DNA of 7,683 nucleotides from an uncultured Eubacteriales bacterium (GTDB lineage Bacteria > Bacillota > Clostridia > Christensenellales > Aristaeellaceae): contig URJN01000102.1 in the NCBI GenBank assembly GCA_900548125.1, positions 1-7,683 of the forward strand. Direction: 5' to 3'. Position 1 is the first letter of the stretch. Each line of letters starts with the position of its first letter. The notes below the pieces were generated by a model, which worked only from the letters and a program-made list of their open reading frames with translations, ran no database searches and was not told the origin of the DNA. A program made the translations under genes and the position numbers. Positions 1 to 6,631 of this stretch are shown here, one piece after another.

Positions 1-118
1 GAGAAAAAACAAGGTTGGTCAAATTCAGAAGGCTCCTTGCCGGAAGTCAGGCTCTCCGCGGCACAGCGTACTGCCGGAAATGCTGCAAAAATTCAATCCC
101 TTCAGGCAGGAAAAAGCG

Positions 119-157
119 CACGAAAATCGAAAACAATGTCTGATATCGATTTTCGTG
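119..157. promoter_or_regulatory. Perfect 12-bp inverted repeat upstream of the small ORF
   Basis: CACGAAAATCGA (119-130) and its exact reverse complement TCGATTTTCGTG (146-157) are separated by 15 nt. The last base of the right arm, G157, is also the first base of the GGAGG ribosome binding site of the following small gene. In RNA this would be a stable stem-loop touching the ribosome binding site; in DNA it could be a two-half-site operator. No T-run follows, so it does not look like an intrinsic terminator. The repeat is seen directly; its function is inferred. Confidence 0.55.
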
Positions 158-161
158 GAGG
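157..161 (+). promoter_or_regulatory. Ribosome binding site that sets the start of the 76-aa ORF
   Basis: GGAGG lies 5 nt before the ATG at 167. The in-frame upstream ATG at 80 has no comparable site, so 167 is chosen as the start. The site abuts the right arm of the inverted repeat at 146-157, so its availability may depend on whether that stem forms. Confidence 0.65.
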
Positions 162-166
162 TTGAT

Positions 167-397
167 ATGAAACTCACTCGTCAGCAGGTGCTTGACCTGC
201 TTATCCGCGCTCAACAAAGCGGACATCTGACTGATGACGGCGTCACTTCTCTGTTCGTCAGCCAGAGCAGCGGCAAGCCCGTTCAGCTTGCCGTCACCGT
301 TTCCGGCGAAAAGATCAGCGTGCGCCAGAGCAGGATTCTGTTTTCCAGACCGATGGTCTTTTCTTTGTCCGAACTGAATCAAAACGTATCATTTTGA
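167..397 (+). CDS. Small protein of unknown function (76 aa)
   Basis: I do not recognise this protein. It begins MKLTRQQVLDLLIRAQ, suggesting an amphipathic N-terminal helix. A middle part rich in Val, Ser and Gly follows (about residues 28-55), and a hydrophobic/polar tail ends in Phe. There is no signal peptide, membrane segment, Cys cluster or known motif. The start is supported by GGAGG five bases upstream, and codon use in the first two thirds matches the neighbouring genes. The stop codon (395-397) sits just before the ribosome binding site of the dehydrogenase, 16 nt before its ATG, so the two are probably co-transcribed and perhaps translationally coupled. The reading frame stays open upstream to the window edge, so a longer N-terminus cannot be excluded, but the upstream part does not look coding. 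It could be an accessory or regulatory partner of the dehydrogenase; that is only a guess from position. Confidence 0.55.
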   Translation: MKLTRQQVLDLLIRAQQSGHLTDDGVTSLFVSQSSGKPVQLAVTVSGEKISVRQSRILFSRPMVFSLSELNQNVSF

Positions 398-413
398 GAG
401 GAGAATATTGAAA

Positions 414-1595
414 ATGAGCAATTTCAGCTACTATACCCCAACCCACGTCTATTTTGGTCGTGGAACGCAGAATCAGGTCGGTGAGCTTATCCGCGCGCAG
501 GGCTGTAAGAAGGTTCTGATCCATTACGGCGGACAGAGCGCACGCCGCAGCGGGCTGCTTGCTCAAGTCGAGGCGTCGCTGGACGCGGCAGGCGTTGCGC
601 ATGTTCAGCTCGGCGGCGTCGTGCCGAATCCGCACCTGTCCCTCGTCTACGAGGGCATCGAGCTTTGCCGCAGAGAGGGCGTCGATTTCATCCTTGCCGT
701 CGGCGGCGGAAGCGTCATCGACTCGGCAAAGGCGATTGGCTACGGCATGTGCATGGACGGCGACGTTTGGGAGCTGTATAACCATACACGCCGCGCCACC
801 GGCTGCCTGCCGATTGGCGTCATCCTGACCATCGCGGCTTCCGGAAGCGAAATGAGTGATTCCTCCGTCATCACCAAGGAAGAGGGCGGCATCAAGCGCG
901 GCTATAATGACGATATCTGCCGCCCGAAGTTCGCCATCATGAATCCGGAATTGACCATGACCCTTCCGGACTACCAGACGGCATGCGGCTGCACGGATAT
1001 CCTGATGCACACGATGGAGCGTTATTTCGTTCAGGGCGACGCGATGGAAATCACGGACAGCATCGCAGAAGCGTTGATGCGCACGGTGATGGAACAGGCG
1101 AAGATTCTGCGCGACGACCCGAAGAACTACGATGCGCGCGCCGAGGTCATGTGGGCGGGCAGCCTTTCGCACAACGGCTTGACCGGATGCGGCCATGACG
1201 GAAGCGACTTTGCGTCCCATCGCCTTGAGCATGAGATGGGCGGCATGTTCGACGTTGCGCACGGCGCGGGTCTGGCGGCAATCTGGGGAAGCTGGGCGCG
1301 TTATGTCTATCAGAACTGCATGCCGCGTTTCGTCCGCTTCGCCCGAAACGTCATGGGTGTTGAGGCTGAGCTTTCTGACGATGCGGCGGCTCTGCGCGGC
1401 ATCGAGCTGATGGAGGATTTCTTCCGCTCAATTCATATGCCGACCTGCTTCAGCGAGCTGGGCATTCAGCCGACGCAGGAGCAGCTTGAGGAGATGGCGC
1501 ATAAATGCTATCTTGCCGTCGGCGGTCTGCTCGGTTCGGCGAAGAAGCTCGACGAGGGCGACATGCTCGCCATTTACAAGATGGCAAACCACTGA
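414..1595 (+). CDS. Iron-containing alcohol/aldehyde dehydrogenase, YqhD/BDH-like
   Basis: This 393-aa protein is a group III (iron-dependent) alcohol dehydrogenase that interconverts aldehydes and alcohols in the cytoplasm. It opens MSNFSYYTPTHVYFGRGT, the usual start of the YqhD/butanol dehydrogenase branch. The N-terminal nucleotide-binding half carries GGGSVIDSAKAI (residues 97-108). The metal ligands of the family are visible as D195 and H199 (TDILMH), H269 (SHRLEHE) and H283 (VAHGAG), with H273 at the conserved catalytic His position. The segment HYGGQSARRSG (37-47) has Gly where NAD-specific FucO has Asp, as in NADPH-dependent YqhD, so NADPH preference is inferred. Length is normal for the family. 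ATG 414 is preferred over the in-frame TTG at 408: AGGAG (399-403) is 10 nt from the ATG but only 4 from the TTG. It follows the small ORF at 167 and is closed off by a terminator at 1613-1679. The physiological substrate cannot be read from sequence. Confidence 0.93.
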   Translation: MSNFSYYTPTHVYFGRGTQNQVGELIRAQGCKKVLIHYGGQSARRSGLLAQVEASLDAAGVAHVQLGGVVPNPHLSLVYEGIELCRREGVDFILAVGGGSVIDSAKAIGYGMCMDGDVWELYNHTRRATGCLPIGVILTIAASGSEMSDSSVITKEEGGIKRGYNDDICRPKFAIMNPELTMTLPDYQTACGCTDILMHTMERYFVQGDAMEITDSIAEALMRTVMEQAKILRDDPKNYDARAEVMWAGSLSHNGLTGCGHDGSDFASHRLEHEMGGMFDVAHGAGLAAIWGSWARYVYQNCMPRFVRFARNVMGVEAELSDDAAALRGIELMEDFFRSIHMPTCFSELGIQPTQEQLEEMAHKCYLAVGGLLGSAKKLDEGDMLAIYKMANH

Positions 1596-1612
1596 CAGGT
1601 GCTAAAAAATCC

Positions 1613-1679
1613 AGCTATTCTTTCTTTTGCTCCGGCGGAAGCACTTTCCCCGTCCAAAGGAGGGATAGCTTCTTTTATT
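1613..1679 (+). terminator. Rho-independent terminator with an internal hairpin
   Basis: The left arm AGCTATTCTTTCTTT (1613-1627) pairs along its full length with AAAGGAGGGATAGCT (1656-1670): 12 Watson-Crick pairs and 3 G-U pairs. The T-rich tract TCTTTTATT (1671-1679) follows at once. The 28-nt apical region contains a second small hairpin: TGCTCC pairs with GG and AGCA around a GGC loop, with one bulged A, at about 1628-1643. It starts 17 nt after the dehydrogenase stop codon, so it should end that transcript and separate it from the hexuronide genes. An A-run at 1604-1609 could support weaker termination on the opposite strand. Confidence 0.75.
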
Positions 1680-1696
1680 GTGGGTCATTTTTCGTT

Positions 1697-1716
1697 CACG
1701 ACACGTTTTTGTCGTG
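1697..1716. repeat. Palindrome in the operon leader, possible operator
   Basis: CACGACA (1697-1703) and TGTCGTG (1710-1716) form a perfect 7-bp inverted repeat around a 6-nt centre CGTTTT. An outer GTT/AAC pair (1694-1696/1721-1723) could extend it past a 4-nt bulge. It is not followed by a T-tract, so it is not an obvious terminator. Its place between the terminator and the GH2 gene fits a repressor or activator binding site, but no regulator gene is in the window to match it to. Confidence 0.4.
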
Positions 1717-1869
1717 TATGAACATATACCGCATTTAGCGACTACCCTTTGGATATTCAAGACAAGTCTCTTTTATTCTTCTGAACAATATGTTAAATTA
1801 CAGTGTAGGAGATTGTATGCTTTCCATATTTTAGCGAAGGAAGATATAGGGTTATTTTCACAGTACATG

Positions 1870-1877
1870 AGGAGGAG
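1870..1877 (+). promoter_or_regulatory. Ribosome binding site that sets the GH2 start
   Basis: AGGAGGAG lies just before the ATG at 1882, with 6 nt between AGGAGG and the start codon. The in-frame ATG at 1867 overlaps this purine run and has no site of its own, so 1882 is chosen. Confidence 0.8.
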
Positions 1878-1881
1878 CACC

Positions 1882-3810
1882 ATGCGCCAAACGATTGATC
1901 TCTGTCAGGGCTGGCAATTCACCGGTTTTGACGGAAAGACCATCGAGGTCAACGTTCCCCATTCCTGGAACAACATCGACGGACAGGATGGCGGAAACGA
2001 TTACAAGCGCGGAAGCTGCCGATACGAGCGTTCCTTTGCCTGCCCTACGTTTGACAGGGACAGCGAAGAGGTCTGGCTCGAATTCGACGGCGTCAACGCA
2101 TCCGCGACGGTCACTGTAAACGGCAGGGAAGTCTGCGTCCATGACGGCGGCTATTCCACGTTCCGCGCGAACGTTACGCCGCTGCTTGCCGAAACGAATG
2201 ACCTCGTCGTCATCGCCGACAACAGCAAAAACGACCGCGTCTATCCCCAAAAGGCGGATTTCACCTTCTACGGCGGCATTTACCGCGCGGTTCGTCTGCT
2301 GATCGTCAACAAGGTTCATTTCGCGCTGGACTATCTCGGCTCCTGCGGCGTCCGCGTGACGCCCACGCCGGACGGCGATTCTGCCAATGTCCGCGTGCAG
2401 AGCCGCGTCACCGGCGGCGAGGTGAGCATCACGCTCATCAACGCCAAGGGAAAGACCGTCGGCACGGGCGCGGGGCTTGACACCGTCGTCCGCATCGAAA
2501 AGGCGCACCGCTGGCACGGTGTGGAAGACCCGTATCTCTATGCCTGCCGCGTCGAGCTGAAGGATAACGGCGTCGTGACCGACACATTGGAGATTCCGTT
2601 CGGCGTCCGCTCCTTCCGCACCGACCCGAAGAAGGGCTTCTTCCTCAACGACAAGCCCTATCCCCTGCACGGCGTATCCCGCCATCAGGATCGCAAGGGC
2701 GTCGGCAACGCCATCACCCGCAAGATGCACGACGAGGACATGGCGCTCATCCGTGAGCTGGGCTGCAACACCGTCCGTCTGGCGCACTATCAGCACGACC
2801 AGTATTTCTATGATCTGTGCGACAAATACGGCATGGTCGTCTGGGCGGAGATTCCGTACATCAGCGAGCATATGCCCAACGGTCGGGAAAACACCATCAG
2901 CCAGATGAAAGAGCTGATTGAGCAGAACTACAATCACGCGAGCATCGTCTGCTGGGGCGTTTCCAACGAGATCACCATCTCTACCAAGGATAAGAAGGAC
3001 ATGCTCGACAATCATCATGTCCTCAACGACCTCGTTCACCAAACCGATCCGAGCCGCTTTACGACGCTGGCATGCTACGCGATGTGCGGCCCGTTCAACA
3101 AGAGCGCGCATATCACCGACGTCGTCAGCTGGAATCTCTATCTGGGCTGGTATGTTCCGGGTCTGTTCCTGAACGACCTGTGGATTGGCTTCTTCCATCT
3201 CTGCTTCCCGAACCGCTGCCTCGGATACAGCGAATACGGCGCGGAGGGCATGCCGAACCTGCACAGCTCTCATCCCCGCCGTAACGACCACACCGAAGAA
3301 TATCAGGCGAAGTACCATGAGTTCATGATTAAGTGCTTCAAGCGCCATCCGCACATGTGGGCGACGCACGTCTGGAACATGTTTGATTTTGCGGCGGACG
3401 CCCGCGATCAGGGTGGCGAGCCGGGCATGAACCACAAGGGACTGATGACCTTCGACCGCAAGATCAAGAAGGACAGCTTCTATATCTATAAGGCAAACTG
3501 GAGCAAGGATCCCTTCGTTCACATCTGCTCCAAGCGCTATGTCGAGCGCTGCGAAAAGATGACCACCATCAAGGTCTATTCCACCGAGAAGAAGATCAAG
3601 CTGCTGGTCAATGGCAAACCCTTTGCTGAGCAGACGCGTGACGACCACGTCTTCGCCTTCCGCGTGCCGCTCACCGGCGACATCCGCGTGGAGGCCATTT
3701 CCGGCAAATACACGGACAGCGCGACCTTCCGCAAGGTCGATCATCCGAATCCGGATTACATCCTCAAGAAGGTCAAGAACCGTCAAAAATCCAATTGGGT
3801 CGATGCCTGA
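1882..3810 (+). CDS. Family 2 glycoside hydrolase, probable beta-hexuronidase/beta-galactosidase
   Basis: This 642-aa retaining beta-glycosidase has no signal peptide, so it should act in the cytoplasm on sugars that have been imported. Domains in order: N-terminal jelly-roll sugar-binding domain (about 1-145, with the typical FYGGIYR at 129-135), immunoglobulin-like sandwich (about 147-245), TIM-barrel catalytic domain (about 246-545) and a C-terminal DUF4982-like Ig domain (about 555-620, LLVNGKPFAEQ). The GH2 signature NTVRLAHY is at 296-303. The acid/base is E363 (WGVSNE) and the nucleophile is E451 (GYSEYG). N517-H-K519 (GMNHKGL) aligns with the Asn-x-Lys that contacts the uronate carboxylate in beta-glucuronidases. 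It leads an operon with a GPH symporter, uxuA and an SDR reductase, which supports a glucuronide or galacturonide substrate. Beta-galactosidase activity remains possible because related DUF4982-type enzymes can also have NxK here. GH2 membership is certain; the substrate is inferred. Confidence 0.93.
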   Translation: MRQTIDLCQGWQFTGFDGKTIEVNVPHSWNNIDGQDGGNDYKRGSCRYERSFACPTFDRDSEEVWLEFDGVNASATVTVNGREVCVHDGGYSTFRANVTPLLAETNDLVVIADNSKNDRVYPQKADFTFYGGIYRAVRLLIVNKVHFALDYLGSCGVRVTPTPDGDSANVRVQSRVTGGEVSITLINAKGKTVGTGAGLDTVVRIEKAHRWHGVEDPYLYACRVELKDNGVVTDTLEIPFGVRSFRTDPKKGFFLNDKPYPLHGVSRHQDRKGVGNAITRKMHDEDMALIRELGCNTVRLAHYQHDQYFYDLCDKYGMVVWAEIPYISEHMPNGRENTISQMKELIEQNYNHASIVCWGVSNEITISTKDKKDMLDNHHVLNDLVHQTDPSRFTTLACYAMCGPFNKSAHITDVVSWNLYLGWYVPGLFLNDLWIGFFHLCFPNRCLGYSEYGAEGMPNLHSSHPRRNDHTEEYQAKYHEFMIKCFKRHPHMWATHVWNMFDFAADARDQGGEPGMNHKGLMTFDRKIKKDSFYIYKANWSKDPFVHICSKRYVERCEKMTTIKVYSTEKKIKLLVNGKPFAEQTRDDHVFAFRVPLTGDIRVEAISGKYTDSATFRKVDHPNPDYILKKVKNRQKSNWVDA

Positions 3811-3862
3811 GAAGGCAGCACGATAGATTGAACCACACATACACAGAAGGGAGTCCTCATCC

Positions 3863-5458
3863 ATGTCCAACCCCGCAGCCGCGGCGAGCCATGACGGCGT
3901 GAATCGCGCAAAGCCGTATCAGCTCATGCTGTTCCCGCTCAACAACGGCGCAACCAACGTTTACTTTGTTCTCATCCTCTCCTATGTCGCTCAGTTCGGT
4001 TCGAGCATCCTCAAGCTGGGTATGTTCGCCTCCATCATGGTCACCGTCATGCGTATCGCCGACGCCGTGACCGATCCGATCATCGGCGCGATGATGGACC
4101 GCACCAGCACCAGGATTGGTAAATTCCGCCCGTTCATGATTCTGGGCAGCGCGGTCATGGCAATCAGCGTCATCATCCTCTATTGCCTGCTCCCGCTGAT
4201 TCCCGAGTCGATGATGGCTCTGCGCTATATCAGCTTCACGCTGGTCTACTTCATCTGGGTGCTTGGCTACACGTTCCAGACGAGCTGCACCCGCGCCGGT
4301 CAGACCGTTCTGACCAACGACCCGAGCCAGCGTCCGCTGTTCACCATCTTCAACACCATCGGCTCCCTGCTGGGCATGGGCGTCATGCAGTTCATGATTC
4401 CGCTGGTCAAGGCAGGCTTTGACGTCAAGGATGAGGCAGGCGTGCTCATCTCCTCCGGCTACGCCAACCCTGAGCTTTACCGCATCATCACCCCGATCGG
4501 CATCGCGATTTCCGTTCTGCTGACCGCGCTGGCGATTATCGGCATCGCGGAAAAGGATCGTCCGGAATATTACGGCATCGGCGGCAAGGATCAGAAGAAG
4601 GTCAAGTTCTCCGAATATGCTCAGATTCTGAAGGAAAACAAGCCGATGCAGCGTCTGATGGTCGCCGGCGCAGGCTGCAAGCTCGCTCTCGCCATCGCGA
4701 CGAACACCACCGTTCTGCTCGCGCTCTACGGCATCCTGATGGGCAACTACAACTCCCTGTACCTGCCGATGATGGTTCTGGGCTATGTGTTCGCCGTTCC
4801 CTTCTTCCTGCTCTCTGTCCGCACCTCTCAAAAGAAGGGACAGAAGGCTTCCCTCACCCGCTATGTTTCCATCGCGCTCCTGTGCTACGTCGGCGTGCTT
4901 GCCCTGCTGCTCTTCAGTCAGAACGGCAATCCGGCGCGCATGCTGTCCTTCCCGTTTGAAGGCGGTAGCAGCATCAACCTGTACACCATCCTGTTCATCC
5001 TCTGCTTCGGCATCGGCTACGGCGCGTATTATGCCACGGCGGACATGCCGATTCCGATGGTTGCGGACTGCTCGGACTACGAAACCTATCGTTCCGGCAA
5101 GTATATCCCGGGTATCATGGGCACCATGTTCTCCCTTGTGGATAAGCTCGTTTCCTCTCTGGCTCAGACGCTGGTTGCGTTCATCTTCCTGCTCTGCGCC
5201 GGCATGAGCGAGCTGCCGACCGACAGCACCCCGTATTCCGTCGGCATCAAGGTCGCCGTCATCATCATGTTCTGCGTCATCCCGATGCTCGCGTGGATCG
5301 CAACGCTCGTCGCCATGAAGGGCTACAGCCTGACCGGCGAAAAGATGAAGGAGATTCAGGCTGTCAACGGCGCACGCAAGAAGGCGATTGCCTCCGGCAT
5401 GACCCTCGATCAGTCCATGGAAACCTACAAGACCCTCGCGGATGTCGAGAAACAGTAA
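3863..5458 (+). CDS. GPH-family sugar:cation symporter (glycoside-pentoside-hexuronide)
   Basis: This 531-aa polytopic inner-membrane protein belongs to the glycoside-pentoside-hexuronide:cation symporters (MelB/UidB/XylP relatives, MFS superfamily). About twelve hydrophobic segments are visible between residues 30 and 487. The diagnostic loop after TM2 is DAVTDPIIGAMMDR (67-80) followed by RIGKFRPF (84-91), equivalent to the DxxxDPxxG and cation-site region of MelB. The second family motif, MVADCSDYETYRSGK (399-413), precedes TM11. A charged central loop (about 229-265) joins the two six-helix halves. At 531 aa it is longer than MelB (about 470), with a polar N-terminus of some 17 residues and a soluble C-terminal tail of about 45 (487-531). 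GAAGGGAG at 3846-3853 sits 9 nt before the ATG. Its place between the hydrolase and the uronate genes suggests it imports the hexuronide or the free uronate; the exact substrate and coupling ion are not readable. Confidence 0.93.
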   Translation: MSNPAAAASHDGVNRAKPYQLMLFPLNNGATNVYFVLILSYVAQFGSSILKLGMFASIMVTVMRIADAVTDPIIGAMMDRTSTRIGKFRPFMILGSAVMAISVIILYCLLPLIPESMMALRYISFTLVYFIWVLGYTFQTSCTRAGQTVLTNDPSQRPLFTIFNTIGSLLGMGVMQFMIPLVKAGFDVKDEAGVLISSGYANPELYRIITPIGIAISVLLTALAIIGIAEKDRPEYYGIGGKDQKKVKFSEYAQILKENKPMQRLMVAGAGCKLALAIATNTTVLLALYGILMGNYNSLYLPMMVLGYVFAVPFFLLSVRTSQKKGQKASLTRYVSIALLCYVGVLALLLFSQNGNPARMLSFPFEGGSSINLYTILFILCFGIGYGAYYATADMPIPMVADCSDYETYRSGKYIPGIMGTMFSLVDKLVSSLAQTLVAFIFLLCAGMSELPTDSTPYSVGIKVAVIIMFCVIPMLAWIATLVAMKGYSLTGEKMKEIQAVNGARKKAIASGMTLDQSMETYKTLADVEKQ

Positions 5459-5508
5459 CCCCTTTCCCCTGCATCATTTTAAATCATATAAAAGGAGTAC
5501 ACTAACCT

Positions 5509-6564
5509 ATGAAGAGTTCTTTCCGTTGGTACGGCGACAGCGATCCGGTAACGCTGGACATGATTCGCCAGATTCCGGGCATGCGCTCCATCGTTTCCGC
5601 CGTTTATGACGTCAAGCCGGGCGAGGTTTGGCCGGAAGAATCCATCAAGCACCTCGTTGACGAGTGCGCCGAAAAGGGACTGATCTTCGATGTCGTCGAG
5701 TCCATCCCCGTGACCGAGGAAATCAAGCTCGGTCTGCCGGAGCGCGACCGCCACATCGAAAACTACTGCGAGTCCATCCGCCGCTGCGCGAAGTACGGCA
5801 TCAAGTGCGTGACCTACAACTTCATGCCCGTCTTTGACTGGACGCGCACGCAGCTTGACAAGATGGCGCCGGACGGCTCCACCAGCCTGGTCATGTACTG
5901 GGATCAGATGAAGAACCTCGACCCGCTCAAGGACGATATCCACCTGCCGGGCTGGGATTCCAGCTACACGCAGGACGAAGTCCGCGACCTGATCCGCGCT
6001 TACGGCAAGCTCGGCGAGGAAGGTCTGTGGGCAAACATCGAGTACTTCCTCAAGCGCGTTATTCCGGTCGCCGAGGAATGCGGCGTCGTGATGGCGCTCC
6101 ATCCGGATGATCCGCCCTACCCGATCTTCGGTCTGCCGCGTGTCATCACCTGCGAGGAGAATATCGACCGCTACCTCGCCATCGTGGACAGCCCCTCCAA
6201 CACCATGTGCCTTTGCACCGGTTCTCTGGGCTGCTCCCCGAAGAACGACATCCCCAAGCTGGTTCGCAAGTACTCCGCGATGAACCGCATCGGCTTCATG
6301 CACCTGCGCAACGTCCGCATCCTGCCGGATACGTCCTTTGAGGAGTCCGGCCACCTGACCAAGGACGGCAGCCTGGATATGAACGCCATCGTCAAGGCGC
6401 TGGTTGAAACCGGCTTCACCGGCTACTTCCGCCCGGATCACGGACGCATGATCTGGAGCGAGGTCGGCTCCAACGCGAAGCCCGGCTATGGTCTGTATGA
6501 CCGCGCGCTCGGCTCTGCCTATCTCAACGGCCTGATCGAGGCGAACGGCGGCATCATCGAGTGA
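5509..6564 (+). CDS. uxuA: Mannonate dehydratase UxuA
   Basis: This is the cytoplasmic enzyme that dehydrates D-mannonate to 2-keto-3-deoxy-D-gluconate (EC 4.2.1.8) in the glucuronate branch of hexuronate catabolism. The 351 residues match the length of Gram-positive UxuA. It is a TIM-barrel metalloenzyme. Family residues are visible at H198 (MALHPDDPPYPIFGLPR), C236 (LCTGSLG), H265 (GFMHLRN) and D310-H311 (FRPDHGR), corresponding to the divalent-metal ligands and the adjacent catalytic His of characterised mannonate dehydratases. The N-terminus MKSSFRWYG is typical. The ribosome binding site AAGGAG (5492-5497) is 11 nt from the ATG, a little long. It lies 50 nt after the symporter and 67 nt before the SDR gene, all in one direction. 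No truncation or missing key residue was seen. Confidence 0.97.
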   Translation: MKSSFRWYGDSDPVTLDMIRQIPGMRSIVSAVYDVKPGEVWPEESIKHLVDECAEKGLIFDVVESIPVTEEIKLGLPERDRHIENYCESIRRCAKYGIKCVTYNFMPVFDWTRTQLDKMAPDGSTSLVMYWDQMKNLDPLKDDIHLPGWDSSYTQDEVRDLIRAYGKLGEEGLWANIEYFLKRVIPVAEECGVVMALHPDDPPYPIFGLPRVITCEENIDRYLAIVDSPSNTMCLCTGSLGCSPKNDIPKLVRKYSAMNRIGFMHLRNVRILPDTSFEESGHLTKDGSLDMNAIVKALVETGFTGYFRPDHGRMIWSEVGSNAKPGYGLYDRALGSAYLNGLIEANGGIIE

Positions 6565-6631
6565 TCCGCCCCGCCCCGTTTAAGCGATATATTTCTTTAA
6601 ACACAACCGATTGAAAGGATGTAGAAGAACT

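Larger units (their letters stand above)
1680..1881 (+). promoter_or_regulatory. AT-rich leader/promoter region of the hexuronide operon
   Basis: These 202 bases between the terminator and the GH2 start are clearly richer in A+T than the flanking genes and must hold the operon's control signals if it is transcribed separately. A palindrome lies at 1697-1716 (listed separately). Only weak sigma-A-like pairs were found: TTGGAT (1749-1754) with TTTATT (1772-1777), and TTCCAT (1822-1827) with TATAGG (1845-1850), each 17 bp apart. Neither is convincing. A five-codon ORF (1817-1834, MLSIF) follows AGGAG at 1807-1811. The GH2 frame stays open through this region, but codon choice is unlike the gene, so it is read as non-coding. 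Confidence 0.5.

Noticed and set aside
1..165. C-terminal end of an upstream gene
   Set aside because: All three + frames are open over most of this stretch (one to 141, one to 163, one running into the 76-aa ORF). None shows clear codon bias, so no reading can be preferred without upstream sequence.
315..1262. 315-codon minus-strand frame opposite the dehydrogenase
   Set aside because: It is the shadow of the dehydrogenase frame, with Ala/Arg/His-rich composition and no recognisable motif.
1678..1881. 68-codon N-terminal extension of the GH2 protein from TTG 1678
   Set aside because: The region is AT-rich with unlike codon use and has no ribosome binding site at a sensible distance. GH2 proteins of this type begin close to MRQTIDLCQGW, and AGGAGGAG marks 1882.
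1858..3870. Uninterrupted 670-codon reading frame on the minus strand, opposite the GH2 gene
   Set aside because: It mirrors the + strand gene and is kept open by that gene's C/G-rich third positions. The protein is a low-complexity mix rich in V, A, D and R with no domain, while the + strand frame has intact GH2 catalytic motifs and a ribosome binding site.
5464..5492. Internal promoter before uxuA (TATAAA at 5487-5492)
   Set aside because: The -35 match at 17 bp (TTCCCC) is poor, and the short AT-rich gap is what one expects before a ribosome binding site inside an operon.
6578..6602. Inverted repeat GTTTAA/TTAAAC between uxuA and the SDR gene
   Set aside because: It is only six A/T-rich pairs around a 13-nt loop with no T-tract after it; too weak to call a terminator or regulatory site.
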